From: Rheinheimera pacifica
GTDB lineage: Bacteria; Pseudomonadota; Gammaproteobacteria; Enterobacterales; Alteromonadaceae
Direction: 5' to 3'
Assembly (NCBI RefSeq): GCF_900108485.1
Contig: NZ_FNXF01000015.1
Coordinates: forward strand, 51,591-115,590
Length of the DNA stretch: 64,000 bases
The position numbers were made by a program, and so were the translations under genes. Below are positions 47,329 through 56,385 of this stretch, piece after piece. Positions within the stretch are counted from its first letter, which is position 1. Each line of letters begins with the position of its first letter. The notes below the pieces were generated by a model. The model made no database searches. It had not been told where the DNA came from and was given only the letters and a program-made list of their open reading frames with translations.

Positions 47329-48515
47329 GGTAAGCTGATATTCACTTTAAAGCCTTGTGGGCTGGCGCCTATATCTAACCTGGCGCTGTCGCCAAAGTGT
47401 TGCAGCAAGCGGTTGCGGATATTATTCAGGCCCACTCCGGCGCCACTGTTGTGGGCCGCCAGCTGTGATCCTGGGCCGTCATCGCTGATAGTCAAATGTA
47501 AGTTGTTATGCTCACGCGCGCCGCCTATGGTAATGGTTGCGCCTTGTTTACGGGTAGCAACGGCGTACTTAATAGCATTTTCTACCAGAGGTTGCAGTAA
47601 TAGTGGCGGAATACGCTGCTGTTTAAGTGAGTCGTCAATCTGCCAGTTAACCTTTAGTTTGTCGCCAAAGCGCGTTTTTTGCAGTTGCAGATAAGCATTA
47701 ATCGCCGCCAGCTCATCGGCCAGTTGCACCAGGCTGTCGGGCGATTTACTCAGCGAATAACGTAAAAAGGTCGCCAACTGCTCAGACATGGTTTCTGCGT
47801 CGTCATAGCGCTGGGCTTCCAGCAGGGCACAAACGGAATTAAGGGCATTAAAGGTAAAATGCGGGTTGAGCTGATGGCTTAGCGCCTGCAGTTCCAGTTG
47901 CTGAATTTTTTGGCTTAATGCGCTGGTTTGCGCCAGCCGCTGTAACTGCTGTTGGTACAGAAGTACGGTAAGGTAACAGGCCGTCCAGACAAAAAATGCC
48001 AGCACAGAGGTATCCAAATTACCAACAAGCTTGCGGATATCGGCAATCTCTCCGTCCCATAGCAGCATCCATAGCGCATTTTCTGCCGGAATATACAGCG
48101 CGGCAACCACCGCCACGCCGGACAGTAATTGCCAGTTACTGAACGCCTGCTGCACCAAACGCCGATAGGTCCAAACTACCAACGCCGCTGTTAATAGCAT
48201 TGCAACCAGGTCGCCGGCCAGCATCATCGGCAGATGGCGCCAGTCAAACGGCTTGTTGTATAAGACCGCTGCATGCAAGGAGCTGAGCAAGCCCAGTATT
48301 AAAATGGCTGACCAGTAGTAAAGATTAAAGCGTAGTAATTTCCCCAGACTGAAAAACGGCATATCCGGCCCCACCGGTTGAACTGCCCTGAGTATAAATG
48401 ACACGGCAGCTTTTGCCGACAGCGCAGGATAACCGGATGAAAATCCGGGGTAAAGCTGGCTGAAATCTTCATAAAACTGCCATTTTTGTCTGGCGGCCTT
48501 CAGGTATGCTGTCAT
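47313..48515 (-). CDS. LytS-type sensor histidine kinase
   Basis: About 400 residues from the ATG at 48515; the start is uncertain (an ATG at 48362 would give 349 residues and is just before the first membrane helix; the frame is open to 48698). Four membrane helices, the phospho-acceptor motif SHQLNPHFTFNALNSV, N box LVENAIKYAVA, G1 DDGPG and GVGLNNIRNRLLQHFG all intact. First gene of kinase-kinase-regulator operon; overlaps a divergent peptidase promoter region. Confidence 0.88.
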   Translation of the reverse strand: MTAYLKAARQKWQFYEDFSQLYPGFSSGYPALSAKAAVSFILRAVQPVGPDMPFFSLGKLLRFNLYYWSAILILGLLSSLHAAVLYNKPFDWRHLPMMLAGDLVAMLLTAALVVWTYRRLVQQAFSNWQLLSGVAVVAALYIPAENALWMLLWDGEIADIRKLVGNLDTSVLAFFVWTACYLTVLLYQQQLQRLAQTSALSQKIQQLELQALSHQLNPHFTFNALNSVCALLEAQRYDDAETMSEQLATFLRYSLSKSPDSLVQLADELAAINAYLQLQKTRFGDKLKVNWQIDDSLKQQRIPPLLLQPLVENAIKYAVATRKQGATITIGGAREHNNLHLTISDDGPGSQLAAHNSGAGVGLNNIRNRLLQHFGDSARLDIGASPQGFKVNISLPWQTA

Positions 48516-48541
48516 ATAACTTTCACTAACGGAGTGAGCTG

Positions 48542-49552
48542 TTGGTTGATACTGATACCATGCTGCCCGAGCTGGCTCAGCTGCAACAGTTAATTGACAC
48601 AGCCCCGCCAGAATTACAGGTTGAATTGCTCGCCAGCATACCGCATATGGCAGAGCGTTTGCCGTTATATGGCCTGGCACTTGGCAACCGCAGTGCATCT
48701 GTTCCGGCAGTCGTGCTGGTAGGGGGCATTCATGGCCTGGAGCGTATCGGTACCCAGGTGGTGCTGGCTTATTTGCAAACCTTACTTAACCGCTTACCCT
48801 GGGATCTTTGCCTGCAACATACGCTGGCGCATTGCTGTATTTATTTTATCCCACTGGTTAACCCGGCCGGCATGGCCAATGGCTGGCGGGCTAATGGCAA
48901 TAGCGTTGATTTAATGCGTAATGCCCCGGTGGAATGTACCGAAGGGGCGGCCTGGCTGGTTGGTGGTCAGCGTATCAGCCGCACCATTCCCTGGCATCGT
49001 GGCCGTAGCGATAAAATGGAAGCAGAAAGTCAGGCGGTAACCGATTTTATTCAGCACGAGCTGTTTAACCGGCCGTTTTCACTGGTACTGGATTGTCATT
49101 CCGGCTTCGGCACTACTGACCGCTTATGGTTTCCTTATGCGAAAAGCCGCCGTGAGCCTATAGCGCATCTGGCTGAAATGTACCGGCTGCGCGAATTGCT
49201 GTTTCAAACCTACCCGCACCAAAATTATATTTTTGAGCCGCAATCGCAGCACTATTTGTGCCATGGTGATTTATGGGACTACCTGTACGATTTATCACTG
49301 ACGCACAACACCACTATGTTGCCGTTAACACTGGAAATGGGCTCGTGGAACTGGGTGCGGAAAAACCCGTTTCAGCTGTTATCCAGCCTGGGCATGTTTC
49401 ATCCGGTAAAGCCGCACCGGGTAAGGCGGGTGCTGCGCAGCCACCTTATTCTGATTAATTTTCTTATTAACAGCACCATGTCATATCAAAACTGGTTGCC
49501 GCAGGTTAACCGCCCGCAGTTACAGGCACAGGCCAGAGCCATATGGTATTAG
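48542..49552 (+). CDS. M14-like zinc carboxypeptidase (DUF2817 type)
   Basis: 336 residues with a TTG start at 48542, preferred over the ATG at 48560 because GGAG (48531-48534) lies seven bases before TTG. Zinc-binding HGLE (VGGIHGLERIGT), the Arg/Asn region NGNSVDLMRN, and LVLDCHSGFG, with a C-terminal LTLEMGSW carrying the catalytic Glu. Resembles succinylglutamate desuccinylase/carboxypeptidase relatives. No signal peptide. Overlaps the following hydrolase gene by 10 bp. Confidence 0.85.
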   Translation: MVDTDTMLPELAQLQQLIDTAPPELQVELLASIPHMAERLPLYGLALGNRSASVPAVVLVGGIHGLERIGTQVVLAYLQTLLNRLPWDLCLQHTLAHCCIYFIPLVNPAGMANGWRANGNSVDLMRNAPVECTEGAAWLVGGQRISRTIPWHRGRSDKMEAESQAVTDFIQHELFNRPFSLVLDCHSGFGTTDRLWFPYAKSRREPIAHLAEMYRLRELLFQTYPHQNYIFEPQSQHYLCHGDLWDYLYDLSLTHNTTMLPLTLEMGSWNWVRKNPFQLLSSLGMFHPVKPHRVRRVLRSHLILINFLINSTMSYQNWLPQVNRPQLQAQARAIWY

Positions 49553-50319
49553 CCGATGATGCCACACCAGTACTGCTGATCCGTGGCCTTACCCGCGAGC
49601 AGCGGCACTGGGGCGAATTTAAAACCCTGCTGAGTGCTGCTTTGCCAAACCCGGTGCTGAGCTTTGACTTTGCCGGTACCGGCCAGCTGTATCAGCAGCG
49701 CTCGCCTGGCAGCATAAGTGGTTTGCGCCAGTCGGTGCGCCAGCAATGGCAGCAGGCGCCACAGTATAACGGCAGGGTGCATTTGCTGGCTATTTCACTG
49801 GGCGGAATGCTGGCGGCCGACTGGGCGGCGCAGTATCCGCATGAAGTGGCCTCGGTCACGCTGATTAACAGCAGTGCCAAGCCGTTGTCGCCGTTTTACC
49901 GCCGTTTGTGCTGGCGTAATTACCCGGCTATTTTGCGCAGTATCATCGCGGGGGCCGCGCAGCGCGAACAGGCTATTTTGCAATTAACCAGCGCCAGGCC
50001 CACAGAACATACCGACATCGTTGCCAGTTGGCAATTGTGGCAGCAGCAAAGGCCGGTAAGTAAAAGCAATGCACTGCGCCAGTTATGGGCGGCCAGCCGC
50101 TTTGTGGTAACGCCGTCGCCGCAGTGTCCCACTTTGTTATTTAGCAGCCTCGGCGATACGCTGGTGAGCCCGCAGTGCTCGCTTGATTTAGCCCGTTACT
50201 GGCAGGTAGCGCATATTCAGCACCCCTGGGCCGGGCACGATTTAGCGCTGGATGACGCACCGTGGCTGGTAGCGCAATACCAGCAGCAGCTTGCCGCTAT
50301 CAGGCAGGCTGGGCGCTAA
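49543..50319 (+). CDS. Alpha/beta-hydrolase
   Basis: 258 residues. Nucleophile elbow AISLGGMLAADWA (Ser), core strand VLSFDFAGTGQ and catalytic His in HPWAGHDLALDDAPW; LLFSSLGDTLVSP holds the Asp. Substrate unknown; coupled with the M14-like peptidase. Convergent with the HAD gene, overlapping by 20 bp. Confidence 0.85.
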   Translation: MVLADDATPVLLIRGLTREQRHWGEFKTLLSAALPNPVLSFDFAGTGQLYQQRSPGSISGLRQSVRQQWQQAPQYNGRVHLLAISLGGMLAADWAAQYPHEVASVTLINSSAKPLSPFYRRLCWRNYPAILRSIIAGAAQREQAILQLTSARPTEHTDIVASWQLWQQQRPVSKSNALRQLWAASRFVVTPSPQCPTLLFSSLGDTLVSPQCSLDLARYWQVAHIQHPWAGHDLALDDAPWLVAQYQQQLAAIRQAGR

Positions 50320-50989
50320 ACTGGGCTACAGTAAAGGGGTTGCTGTTAAGCTGATTTAAGTCAAATTCACTGAGGCAGCGTAGTTTCAGCTCGGCCAGGT
50401 CAAACTTTTCCAGGTGCCAGTCGTGCACAGCAGGTAAGGCTATTACTTGCATCCCGGCCGCCTTGGCTGCACTTAGCCCGGTGTAAGAGTCTTCAAATAC
50501 CAGGCAATGCTGTGGCGCTACGCCAAGGTTTTCTGCTGCCAGCAAATAAATATCCGGCGCCGGTTTGCCTTGCTGTACCATCTCTACCGAGCAGTGGGTA
50601 TTAAAGTAATGGCGGATCTGCAGTTTTTCTAAGGTGGTGTCCATTAAAAAACCGGGTGAGTTAGTTGCAAGGCCAGTAGGTATTGCCGCTTGCTTTAGCC
50701 GGTTTAGTAACGGCAGCAAGCCTTTTTTCGCTACGCCGCGCAGCTTTATCTGCGTGGCAACATGTTGCAATACAGCTTGCTCGGCTTCATCCAGTGACAT
50801 AGACGACCATGGCGACTGCTGATACCAGTGCGCAGTAACGGCTTTGGTGGTCATGCCGACAGTTTGCTGCTGGCGCTGCGGGCAAATCGTTACGCCAAGG
50901 CTGCCAAATACCTCAAGCTCAGCCTGATGCCACATAGGCTCTGAATCAATCAGTACGCCGTCCATATCAAAAATAACTGCCTGGATCAT
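50300..50989 (-). CDS. hxpB: HAD phosphatase, HxpB-like
   Basis: 229 residues. Motif I FDMDGVLIDSEPMWHQAE, motif II ATNSPG, motif III Lys in QQGKPAPDIYLLA and motif IV FEDSYTGLSAAKAAGM. SEPMWHQAE and cap-domain content match E. coli YniC/HxpB, a hexitol/2-deoxyglucose phosphatase. Confidence 0.87.
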   Translation of the reverse strand: MIQAVIFDMDGVLIDSEPMWHQAELEVFGSLGVTICPQRQQQTVGMTTKAVTAHWYQQSPWSSMSLDEAEQAVLQHVATQIKLRGVAKKGLLPLLNRLKQAAIPTGLATNSPGFLMDTTLEKLQIRHYFNTHCSVEMVQQGKPAPDIYLLAAENLGVAPQHCLVFEDSYTGLSAAKAAGMQVIALPAVHDWHLEKFDLAELKLRCLSEFDLNQLNSNPFTVAQFSAQPA

Positions 50990-51016
50990 AATATTCCTGC
51001 TGTTGTCTCTGCTGTG

Positions 51017-51145
51017 TTACAAGGCAAAACTCAGATGAGGTTTACCGGCAATATACGCACAGCGAAAGGTATCAAAGTAGTGTTGCAATGCTGTGGCAGC
51101 GCTATTATCGTTCGCCAGCTTCAGTACTTCAATGGCAATTCCCAT
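51017..51145 (-). pseudogene. Relic of a duplicated DTW-domain (TapT) gene 3' end
   Basis: On the minus strand this encodes IEVLKLANDNSAATALQHYF, then DTFRCAYIAGKPHLSFAL and a stop. It matches the last 40 residues of the intact gene at 51406 (IEVLKLANDTAAAIALAEYF, AVFRRAYIVGKPHLNF) at about 60-65% identity. Everything upstream of the match is missing and is replaced by a piece of ERIC core at 51146. An ATG at 51145 gives a 42-codon frame, but I judge it a decayed fragment. Confidence 0.85.
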
Positions 51146-51163
51146 TCACCCCAATCACTTGGT
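51146..51163. repeat. Fragment of an ERIC element core
   Basis: TTCACCCCAATCACTTGG matches TTTACCCCAATCACTTAG of the full element at 52156 in all but two positions. It abuts the DTW relic on one side and the S4 gene's 3' end on the other. Confidence 0.6.
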
Positions 51164-51175
51164 TTAACCCTGATG

Positions 51176-51388
51176 TTAACCCAGGCGCATTTGCAGCTTA
51201 TCGCCGCCAATTTCAATAATATCGCCGGCGTTAATTTGCCGGCGTTTGCGGGTTTCTACTTCGCCATTCACTTTTACCAAACCGCTGTCTATGGCTGCTT
51301 TTGCTTCGCCGCCACTGCTAAGCAGGCCCTCAAATTTGAGTATTTTATACAGCTCTACCGCGGGTTTGCTCAGTATTACATCACGCAT
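51176..51388 (-). CDS. S4-domain RNA-binding protein (YbcJ-like)
   Basis: 70 residues, the YbcJ size. S4 fold: ELYKILKFEGLLSSGGEAKA, LVKVNGEVETRKRRQINAGD. Likely binds structured RNA, possibly rRNA. 17 bp downstream of the DTW gene. Confidence 0.93.
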   Translation of the reverse strand: MRDVILSKPAVELYKILKFEGLLSSGGEAKAAIDSGLVKVNGEVETRKRRQINAGDIIEIGGDKLQMRLG

Positions 51389-51405
51389 GTCAGATCCTTA
51401 GCAGA

Positions 51406-52104
51406 CTACTCTGCTGATTCAGTAAAATTAAGGTGGGGTTTGCCGACAATGTAAGCGCGGCGAAATACGGCAAAGTATTCGGCCAACGCTATTGCGGCGG
51501 CGGTATCATTCGCCAGTTTTAATACTTCTATAGCGACCTCGGCAGTGCATAGTTGATGCAAATGCGCCGCTTCGCGCAGCTGATAGCTTGAGCCCTGCTG
51601 TGGCTGAATACCCAGCACCGGCAAGTTAGCTAAATAGGGGCTTTTAAACATCTTCTTCGCTTCACGCCAGGTGCCGTCCAGCATAATAAACAGCGGTATC
51701 TTGCCGTTTTGCACGGCGCTAAGTTCCAGCGGGCTGTTGATACAACGCTCAGCTTCAGCGTATTGCTGCGGAAATACCACTATCGGGGCATAACGCGCAT
51801 CGGCCAGCAGTGCCAGCATGGCTGCGTCGGGTTTTGTTCTGTCCCAGATAAAGGCATGATTATCGGCGATAACATCGGCAATAATGCGACCGGTATTGCT
51901 GGGTTTGTAACACTCGCCGGTGTACATAATAAAACAAAAGGCGCTGTTACTGCTGACGCCGGGTTTACTGGCGCAAATGCAGTCGCTGGCCGGCAGCAGG
52001 CACTGCTCACAGCGTTTAACTTTGCTGCCACGGGCGTTAAACACCCGGGTGGCTTTTGCCAGCTCCTGTGTGCGTAAACGCAGCACTGAATTTGTATGTG
52101 ACAT
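51406..52104 (-). CDS. tapT: DTW-domain tRNA-uridine aminocarboxypropyltransferase
   Basis: 232 residues. Zinc-type cysteines CEQCLLPASDCIC, then SNTGRII and the DTW motif as IMLDGTWREAKKMFKSPYL. E. coli TapT (YfiP) adds the acp group to U47 of several tRNAs. A second, truncated copy of its 3' end lies at 51017. An ERIC element lies 51 bp upstream of its start. Confidence 0.92.
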   Translation of the reverse strand: MSHTNSVLRLRTQELAKATRVFNARGSKVKRCEQCLLPASDCICASKPGVSSNSAFCFIMYTGECYKPSNTGRIIADVIADNHAFIWDRTKPDAAMLALLADARYAPIVVFPQQYAEAERCINSPLELSAVQNGKIPLFIMLDGTWREAKKMFKSPYLANLPVLGIQPQQGSSYQLREAAHLHQLCTAEVAIEVLKLANDTAAAIALAEYFAVFRRAYIVGKPHLNFTESAE

Positions 52105-52155
52105 CTTGCTTCTGCTAACAACCGGGCGTTAAGGGGCGGCTATTGTAGCCGCTTT

Positions 52156-52283
52156 TATACCCGTCGTCTTTCAAAATGCACGGGTGTTGGCTGCTGCCGT
52201 TTACCCCAATCACTTAGTACAGCTAAGCTCATGGGGATTCACGGCCTTGCCGCCTACGTGCATGTCGAAATCCATTGGGTATG
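52156..52283. repeat. ERIC element (intergenic repeat)
   Basis: About 128 bp starting TATACCC and ending GGGTATG, with ERIC-type core pieces TACCCCAATCACTTAGTACA and AGCTCATGGGGATTCAC, matching my memory of the 127-bp enterobacterial repetitive intergenic consensus and its Vibrio/Shewanella counterparts. It fills the gap between tapT and the RluA-type gene, so divergent transcripts may carry its hairpin. Confidence 0.88.
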
Positions 52284-52319
52284 CTACACTGCGCGCTGAT
52301 TTTTCTGCCGGAATCTACC

Positions 52320-53222
52320 GTGTCGATAGCCCGCCAAGCCTCTGAAATTACCCTGCCTGCTGTCAATAACGGCTGGCATACTGTGCTGCAGTTTCTTTGC
52401 AGTCAGTTTCCGTTTATCAGCGAGACTATCTGGCGTCAGCGTATTGCTGCAGGCAAAGTGCATTGGTTTAACGGCGCGGTTATTAGTGCAGATACGCCTT
52501 TTATGCCAAGCAAACGGCTGTGTTATTACCGTGAAGTCACGGCTGAGCCGGCTATCCCGTTTGCCCATGAAATTCTGTACCGGGACCAGCATATTATTGT
52601 CGCCGATAAGCCGCATTTTTTGCCGGTAACGCCAGGCGGTGACTATGTTAATGAGTGCTTACTGGCGCGCTTACAGCGCGACACCGGCTTAAGCGACATT
52701 GTACCGCTGCACCGGCTGGACCGCGATACTGCCGGCCTGGTACTGTTTTCTGTTAATGCCCAAAGCCGGCCGGCTTATTACCAGTTGTTTAGTGAGGGCA
52801 CTATCCATAAGCAATATCAGGCAGTGGCGCGGTTAACACCGCAGGCTGCCACAGCTGCGTTACCAAAGCAGTGGCATATTGCAAACCGGATTGAGAAAAG
52901 CACACCGCGCTTTATTAATGCCATAGTGGCCGGTGAGGTAAATGCGCAATCAACTATCAGCCTGGTGGCGAAAAGCGGCGAGCTCGGGTTGTTTGAGCTG
53001 ACACCACACAGCGGTAAAACCCATCAGCTGCGCCTGCATATGCTTAGTTTGGCGATGCCGATTTTGCATGATACTTATTACCCCAAGCTGCAACCGAAGC
53101 AGGCGCCGCAGTTTGATAAGCCGTTGCAATTGCTGGCAAAACAGTTAAGTTTTACTGATCCGCTAACGCAAGAACAGCAGCAATTCAGCAGTAAACAGCA
53201 GCTGTCGGCCTGGCTGGGTTAA
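52320..53222 (+). CDS. RluA-family pseudouridine synthase
   Basis: 300 residues from a GTG at 52320; the opening at 52275 would start inside the ERIC element. S4-like start ([19 protein letters not shown]), catalytic motif [16 protein letters not shown] with the Asp nucleophile, and [18 protein letters not shown]. Close to the TruC/YqcB-like or RluA-like group; the RNA target is not certain. Convergent with yaiI, 4-bp overlap. Confidence 0.9.
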   Translation: MSIARQASEITLPAVNNGWHTVLQFLCSQFPFISETIWRQRIAAGKVHWFNGAVISADTPFMPSKRLCYYREVTAEPAIPFAHEILYRDQHIIVADKPHFLPVTPGGDYVNECLLARLQRDTGLSDIVPLHRLDRDTAGLVLFSVNAQSRPAYYQLFSEGTIHKQYQAVARLTPQAATAALPKQWHIANRIEKSTPRFINAIVAGEVNAQSTISLVAKSGELGLFELTPHSGKTHQLRLHMLSLAMPILHDTYYPKLQPKQAPQFDKPLQLLAKQLSFTDPLTQEQQQFSSKQQLSAWLG

Positions 53223-53671
53223 GCTTTCGCATGCTGCTGTAACAGCTTATCCAGCTGATTAGCAAAGGCCTGGCGATCGCTTTGGTTTAGCGGTGGCGGG
53301 CCGCCGGTATGCACACCGCTGCCGCGCAGGGTGTCCATAAAATCACGCATCGTCAGCTTTTGTTTAATGGTGTCGTTGCTGTACAGCTCGCCGCGCGGGT
53401 TCAGCGCATGGCCGCCTTTGGCCAGCACGTCGGCCGCCAGCGGAATATCTGCGGTGATCACCAAATCGCCGGCTTCACAACGGCGCACTATTTCGTTGTC
53501 GGCTTCATCAAAGCCGCTGGACACCGTAATGGCCGAGATGAACTTTGAAGGCGGTACGCGGATGGGTTGATTCGCCACCAGCAGTGTTGCTATCTGTTTG
53601 CGCTCAGCGGCGCGAAAAATAATGTCTTTAATCACCACCGGGCAGGCATCGGCGTCGACGTATATTTTCAT
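53219..53671 (-). CDS. yaiI: YaiI/YqxD (DUF188) family protein
   Basis: 150 residues. Signature [20 protein letters not shown] and [43 protein letters not shown]-like fold with conserved Asp residues; biological role unknown. Three bp after the nnrD stop. Confidence 0.95.
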   Translation of the reverse strand: MKIYVDADACPVVIKDIIFRAAERKQIATLLVANQPIRVPPSKFISAITVSSGFDEADNEIVRRCEAGDLVITADIPLAADVLAKGGHALNPRGELYSNDTIKQKLTMRDFMDTLRGSGVHTGGPPPLNQSDRQAFANQLDKLLQQHAKA

Positions 53672-53674
53672 CTG

Positions 53675-54523
53675 TCAGGATTTTCCGTTTAGTAGTGGCT
53701 GCAGGTGCGGCAGTATAGCAGTTGCCGGCAGGCCACGCTCGCCCCGGACGGCTGCCAGTTGGTCTGCCGCAGTACCATGCAGATAACCCCCCAATGCCGC
53801 TGCATCAAAACCGGTTAAACCCTGTGCCAGCAGCGCGGCAATAATGCCGGACAATACATCGCCCATACCACCACCGGCCATGCCGGGATTGCCGCAGTCA
53901 AGCCTGGCCAGCTGTTGCCCCGGCCCGGCGATCAGGCTGGCATGGCCTTTTAGCAATACAGTGCCGCCAAAGCGTTGCTGCAGTTGTTGCACAGCCGCGA
54001 CTCTGTCGTGCTGAATATCGGCGCTGCTGCAACCGAGCATACGTGCGGCTTCCCCCGGGTGTGGCGTCAGCAGCCAGCTATCGCGTTTTAAGCGCTGTTG
54101 TTCAGCCGCAGGTATTGCCGCCAGATAATTCAGCGCATCGGCGTCGAGTAACAGCGGTTTATCAGATGCCAATGCCTGAGCCAGTAAAGCGGTACCCCAG
54201 CTGCACAGGCCAAGACCCGGTCCTGCCAGCAGCACGGTGGCCCGCGTGATCATGTCATTAATGTGTTGGTGGCTTACCATCACTTCCGGCTGACGGCACA
54301 GCATAGCGTTGACATGCTCCGGCCGGGTGAACAAGCTGACTAAACCTGCCCCGCAGTGCACTGCGCTTTGCGCCGCCATTATTGCCGCGCCGCCATAGCC
54401 GTGGTCGCCACCGATCACCAGGACATGGCCAAAGTCGCCTTTATGCGCTTGTGGCGATCTGGCGGGCAATAAGCGGTTTAGCCAATGGGCTGTAACCGGC
54501 GAAATAGTGGTTGCGCTCATCAT
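53675..54523 (-). CDS. nnrD: ADP-dependent NAD(P)H-hydrate dehydratase
   Basis: 282 residues. Repairs hydrated NAD(P)H. Ribokinase fold: KGDFGHVLVIGGDHGYGGAA, LLLDADALNYLA, LTPHPGEAARMLG and the GNPGMAGGGMGDVLSGIIAA phosphate loop. Most gammaproteobacteria have it fused to the NnrE epimerase; here the epimerase half is missing and none is in the window. Confidence 0.93.
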   Translation of the reverse strand: MMSATTISPVTAHWLNRLLPARSPQAHKGDFGHVLVIGGDHGYGGAAIMAAQSAVHCGAGLVSLFTRPEHVNAMLCRQPEVMVSHQHINDMITRATVLLAGPGLGLCSWGTALLAQALASDKPLLLDADALNYLAAIPAAEQQRLKRDSWLLTPHPGEAARMLGCSSADIQHDRVAAVQQLQQRFGGTVLLKGHASLIAGPGQQLARLDCGNPGMAGGGMGDVLSGIIAALLAQGLTGFDAAALGGYLHGTAADQLAAVRGERGLPATAILPHLQPLLNGKS

Positions 54524-54558
54524 TAACTGTCCTGTGTAGCGAAGTTATAGTGATAAAG

Positions 54559-56310
54559 CTAGTGCGGTTCGTTGCTGCTGTCATCCTGATAAGCATGGTA
54601 AAAGCGCATACTGTCGGGGTAGGGGAAAATATCTTCTACCACGCCATTGCGGATATTTTGCTGTTTTTGCCGCCAATAAGCGGCATCAAGCAATTCAGGA
54701 TGTTTGCTAAACAGCAATTCGCGGATTTGCGGCTGCGGCGTCACAAAGGTGGCCATCTGCTCGGGGAATACGTCACCCGGTGCGGCACACACTGTGCCTT
54801 CAGCAAACAGCGCATCCTCGTAGTTATCGGTTTTCGGAAAGCTTCTGAAATTAACATCCAGCATATACTGCACTTCGTCGTAGTCGTAAAACACTACGCG
54901 TTTGTGCCGTGTTACGCCAAAGTTTTTCAGCAGCATATCACCGGGGAAAATATTGGCGGCCAGCATCTGTTTAATCGCCTGGCCGTAGTCGTCCATAATA
55001 TGCGCTTTTTCTTCCAACGAGGCGGTTTCCAGATAGATATTCAGCGGGATCATCCGCCGTTCAATATACAGGTGTTTAATTACCACCAGTTCATCTTCAA
55101 AGCTAAGTGAGTCGCCGATAACCTGCTGTAATTCTTCGAGTAATTCAGCCGAAAAACGCTTTTTCGGCAAGGCGACATAAGAGTATTCCAGCGTATCGGC
55201 CATGCGGCCAACGCGGTCATGTTTTTTAACCAGCAGGTAGCGCGCTTTTACCGTGTCGCGGCCAAATTCTTTGCTGGGGGCAAACTTGTCGCGGATCACT
55301 TTAAACACATAAGGAAACGATGGCAGGGTAAACACCATCATTACCATGCCGCGAATACCCGGTGCGGCAACAAACTGATCATTGCTGTTGTCCAGGTGGC
55401 CCAGCAGCTCGCGGTAAAATTCGGTTTTGCCCTGTTTGTGTAAGCCAATACTGGCATATAGCTCGGCCAGGGTTTTATGCGGCAGTAACTCGCGTAAAAA
55501 ATGCACCAATGCCGATGGCACCTGGGTAGCCACCATAAAATAAGCGCGCGAGAAGCCGAAAATAATCGTCATCTGTTTGGCGTCTGTTACCAGGGTATCG
55601 ATATATAAGCCGGCGCCTTCGCGGTGCAGCAGCGGAATAATAAACGGCTGCTGGCCATCCGGCGTGACTGCGCGGCCAACAATATAAGCGGCTTTATTGC
55701 GGTAAAATACTGACCTTAAAATATCAAACCGAATTTGATACACCGGATGGCGGCCATGGCTGGACTGCGCCATAAAGCTTTTTACAATCAGGCGGATATC
55801 CCGGTCCAGGTTAATAAAGGGCGTAATAAAGCCAAAGCCGGAGACAATATTGCGGATAGTTTGCTTTAAGCCGTCCTGGGCCGGAAAGTAGCTGTCGTAT
55901 ACCGATGCTACCGGCGCCGGCAAATGCTGTTTGCTTAGCGTCGACTCAACAAAAATATTCTTATTGTGAAAGTACTTACGCTCAAATAGCTGGCAAAACA
56001 CCGAGTTATAAAAGGTTTCGGCCAGTTCGGCCTGAGGGTGAAACGCCAGAAACTCCATATAGTGCTGCTTTACCTGCTGCCACAGTGTTTCGTTTAAGCA
56101 CTGGGTTGGCAGTTCGGTAGCCAGATGGGCAATAGCTTCGGTAACGCGCTGATCATAAAACGAAATGCGGTCTGAACTGTCTTGCTGAAAAGCGCGCCAG
56201 TCGGCCAGCTCAAAACGTTGTTTGGCTTTGGCGGTAATAGCCTGAAATAAGCTGAAGTGGCGGCGAAAGCCCTTTAAGATTATTTCAGCAATTTGTTTCG
56301 CCTGACTCAT
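54559..56310 (-). CDS. aceK: Isocitrate dehydrogenase kinase/phosphatase
   Basis: 583 residues (E. coli 578). Switches isocitrate dehydrogenase between TCA and glyoxylate routes. Contains APGIRGMVMMVFTLPSFPYV with the ATP-binding loop, FKVIRDKFAPSKE and MLLKNFGVTRHKRVVFYDYD. In enterics it follows aceBA; here it stands alone between nnrD and a YfcC transporter. The + strand frame at 54511 is its shadow. Confidence 0.97.
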   Translation of the reverse strand: MSQAKQIAEIILKGFRRHFSLFQAITAKAKQRFELADWRAFQQDSSDRISFYDQRVTEAIAHLATELPTQCLNETLWQQVKQHYMEFLAFHPQAELAETFYNSVFCQLFERKYFHNKNIFVESTLSKQHLPAPVASVYDSYFPAQDGLKQTIRNIVSGFGFITPFINLDRDIRLIVKSFMAQSSHGRHPVYQIRFDILRSVFYRNKAAYIVGRAVTPDGQQPFIIPLLHREGAGLYIDTLVTDAKQMTIIFGFSRAYFMVATQVPSALVHFLRELLPHKTLAELYASIGLHKQGKTEFYRELLGHLDNSNDQFVAAPGIRGMVMMVFTLPSFPYVFKVIRDKFAPSKEFGRDTVKARYLLVKKHDRVGRMADTLEYSYVALPKKRFSAELLEELQQVIGDSLSFEDELVVIKHLYIERRMIPLNIYLETASLEEKAHIMDDYGQAIKQMLAANIFPGDMLLKNFGVTRHKRVVFYDYDEVQYMLDVNFRSFPKTDNYEDALFAEGTVCAAPGDVFPEQMATFVTPQPQIRELLFSKHPELLDAAYWRQKQQNIRNGVVEDIFPYPDSMRFYHAYQDDSSNEPH

Positions 56311-56343
56311 ATAGCGGCCTGCGGTTAAGGTTCTGGCGGTTGT

Positions 56344-56365
56344 CTGATTAGCGTACTCTAATCAG
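56344..56365. promoter_or_regulatory. Inverted repeat upstream of aceK
   Basis: Perfect 8-bp arms CTGATTAG / CTAATCAG with a 6-base spacer, 34 bp before the aceK start; a possible operator or leader hairpin. Confidence 0.4.
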
Positions 56366-56385
56366 GAAGCCACTGAATTACCAGT

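Noticed and set aside
51014..51454. A 146-codon + strand frame between the HAD and tapT genes
   Set aside because: It runs antisense through the tapT relic, ERIC fragment and the S4-domain gene, which explain the region better.
54511..55110. A 199-codon + strand frame
   Set aside because: Antisense to the well-supported aceK.
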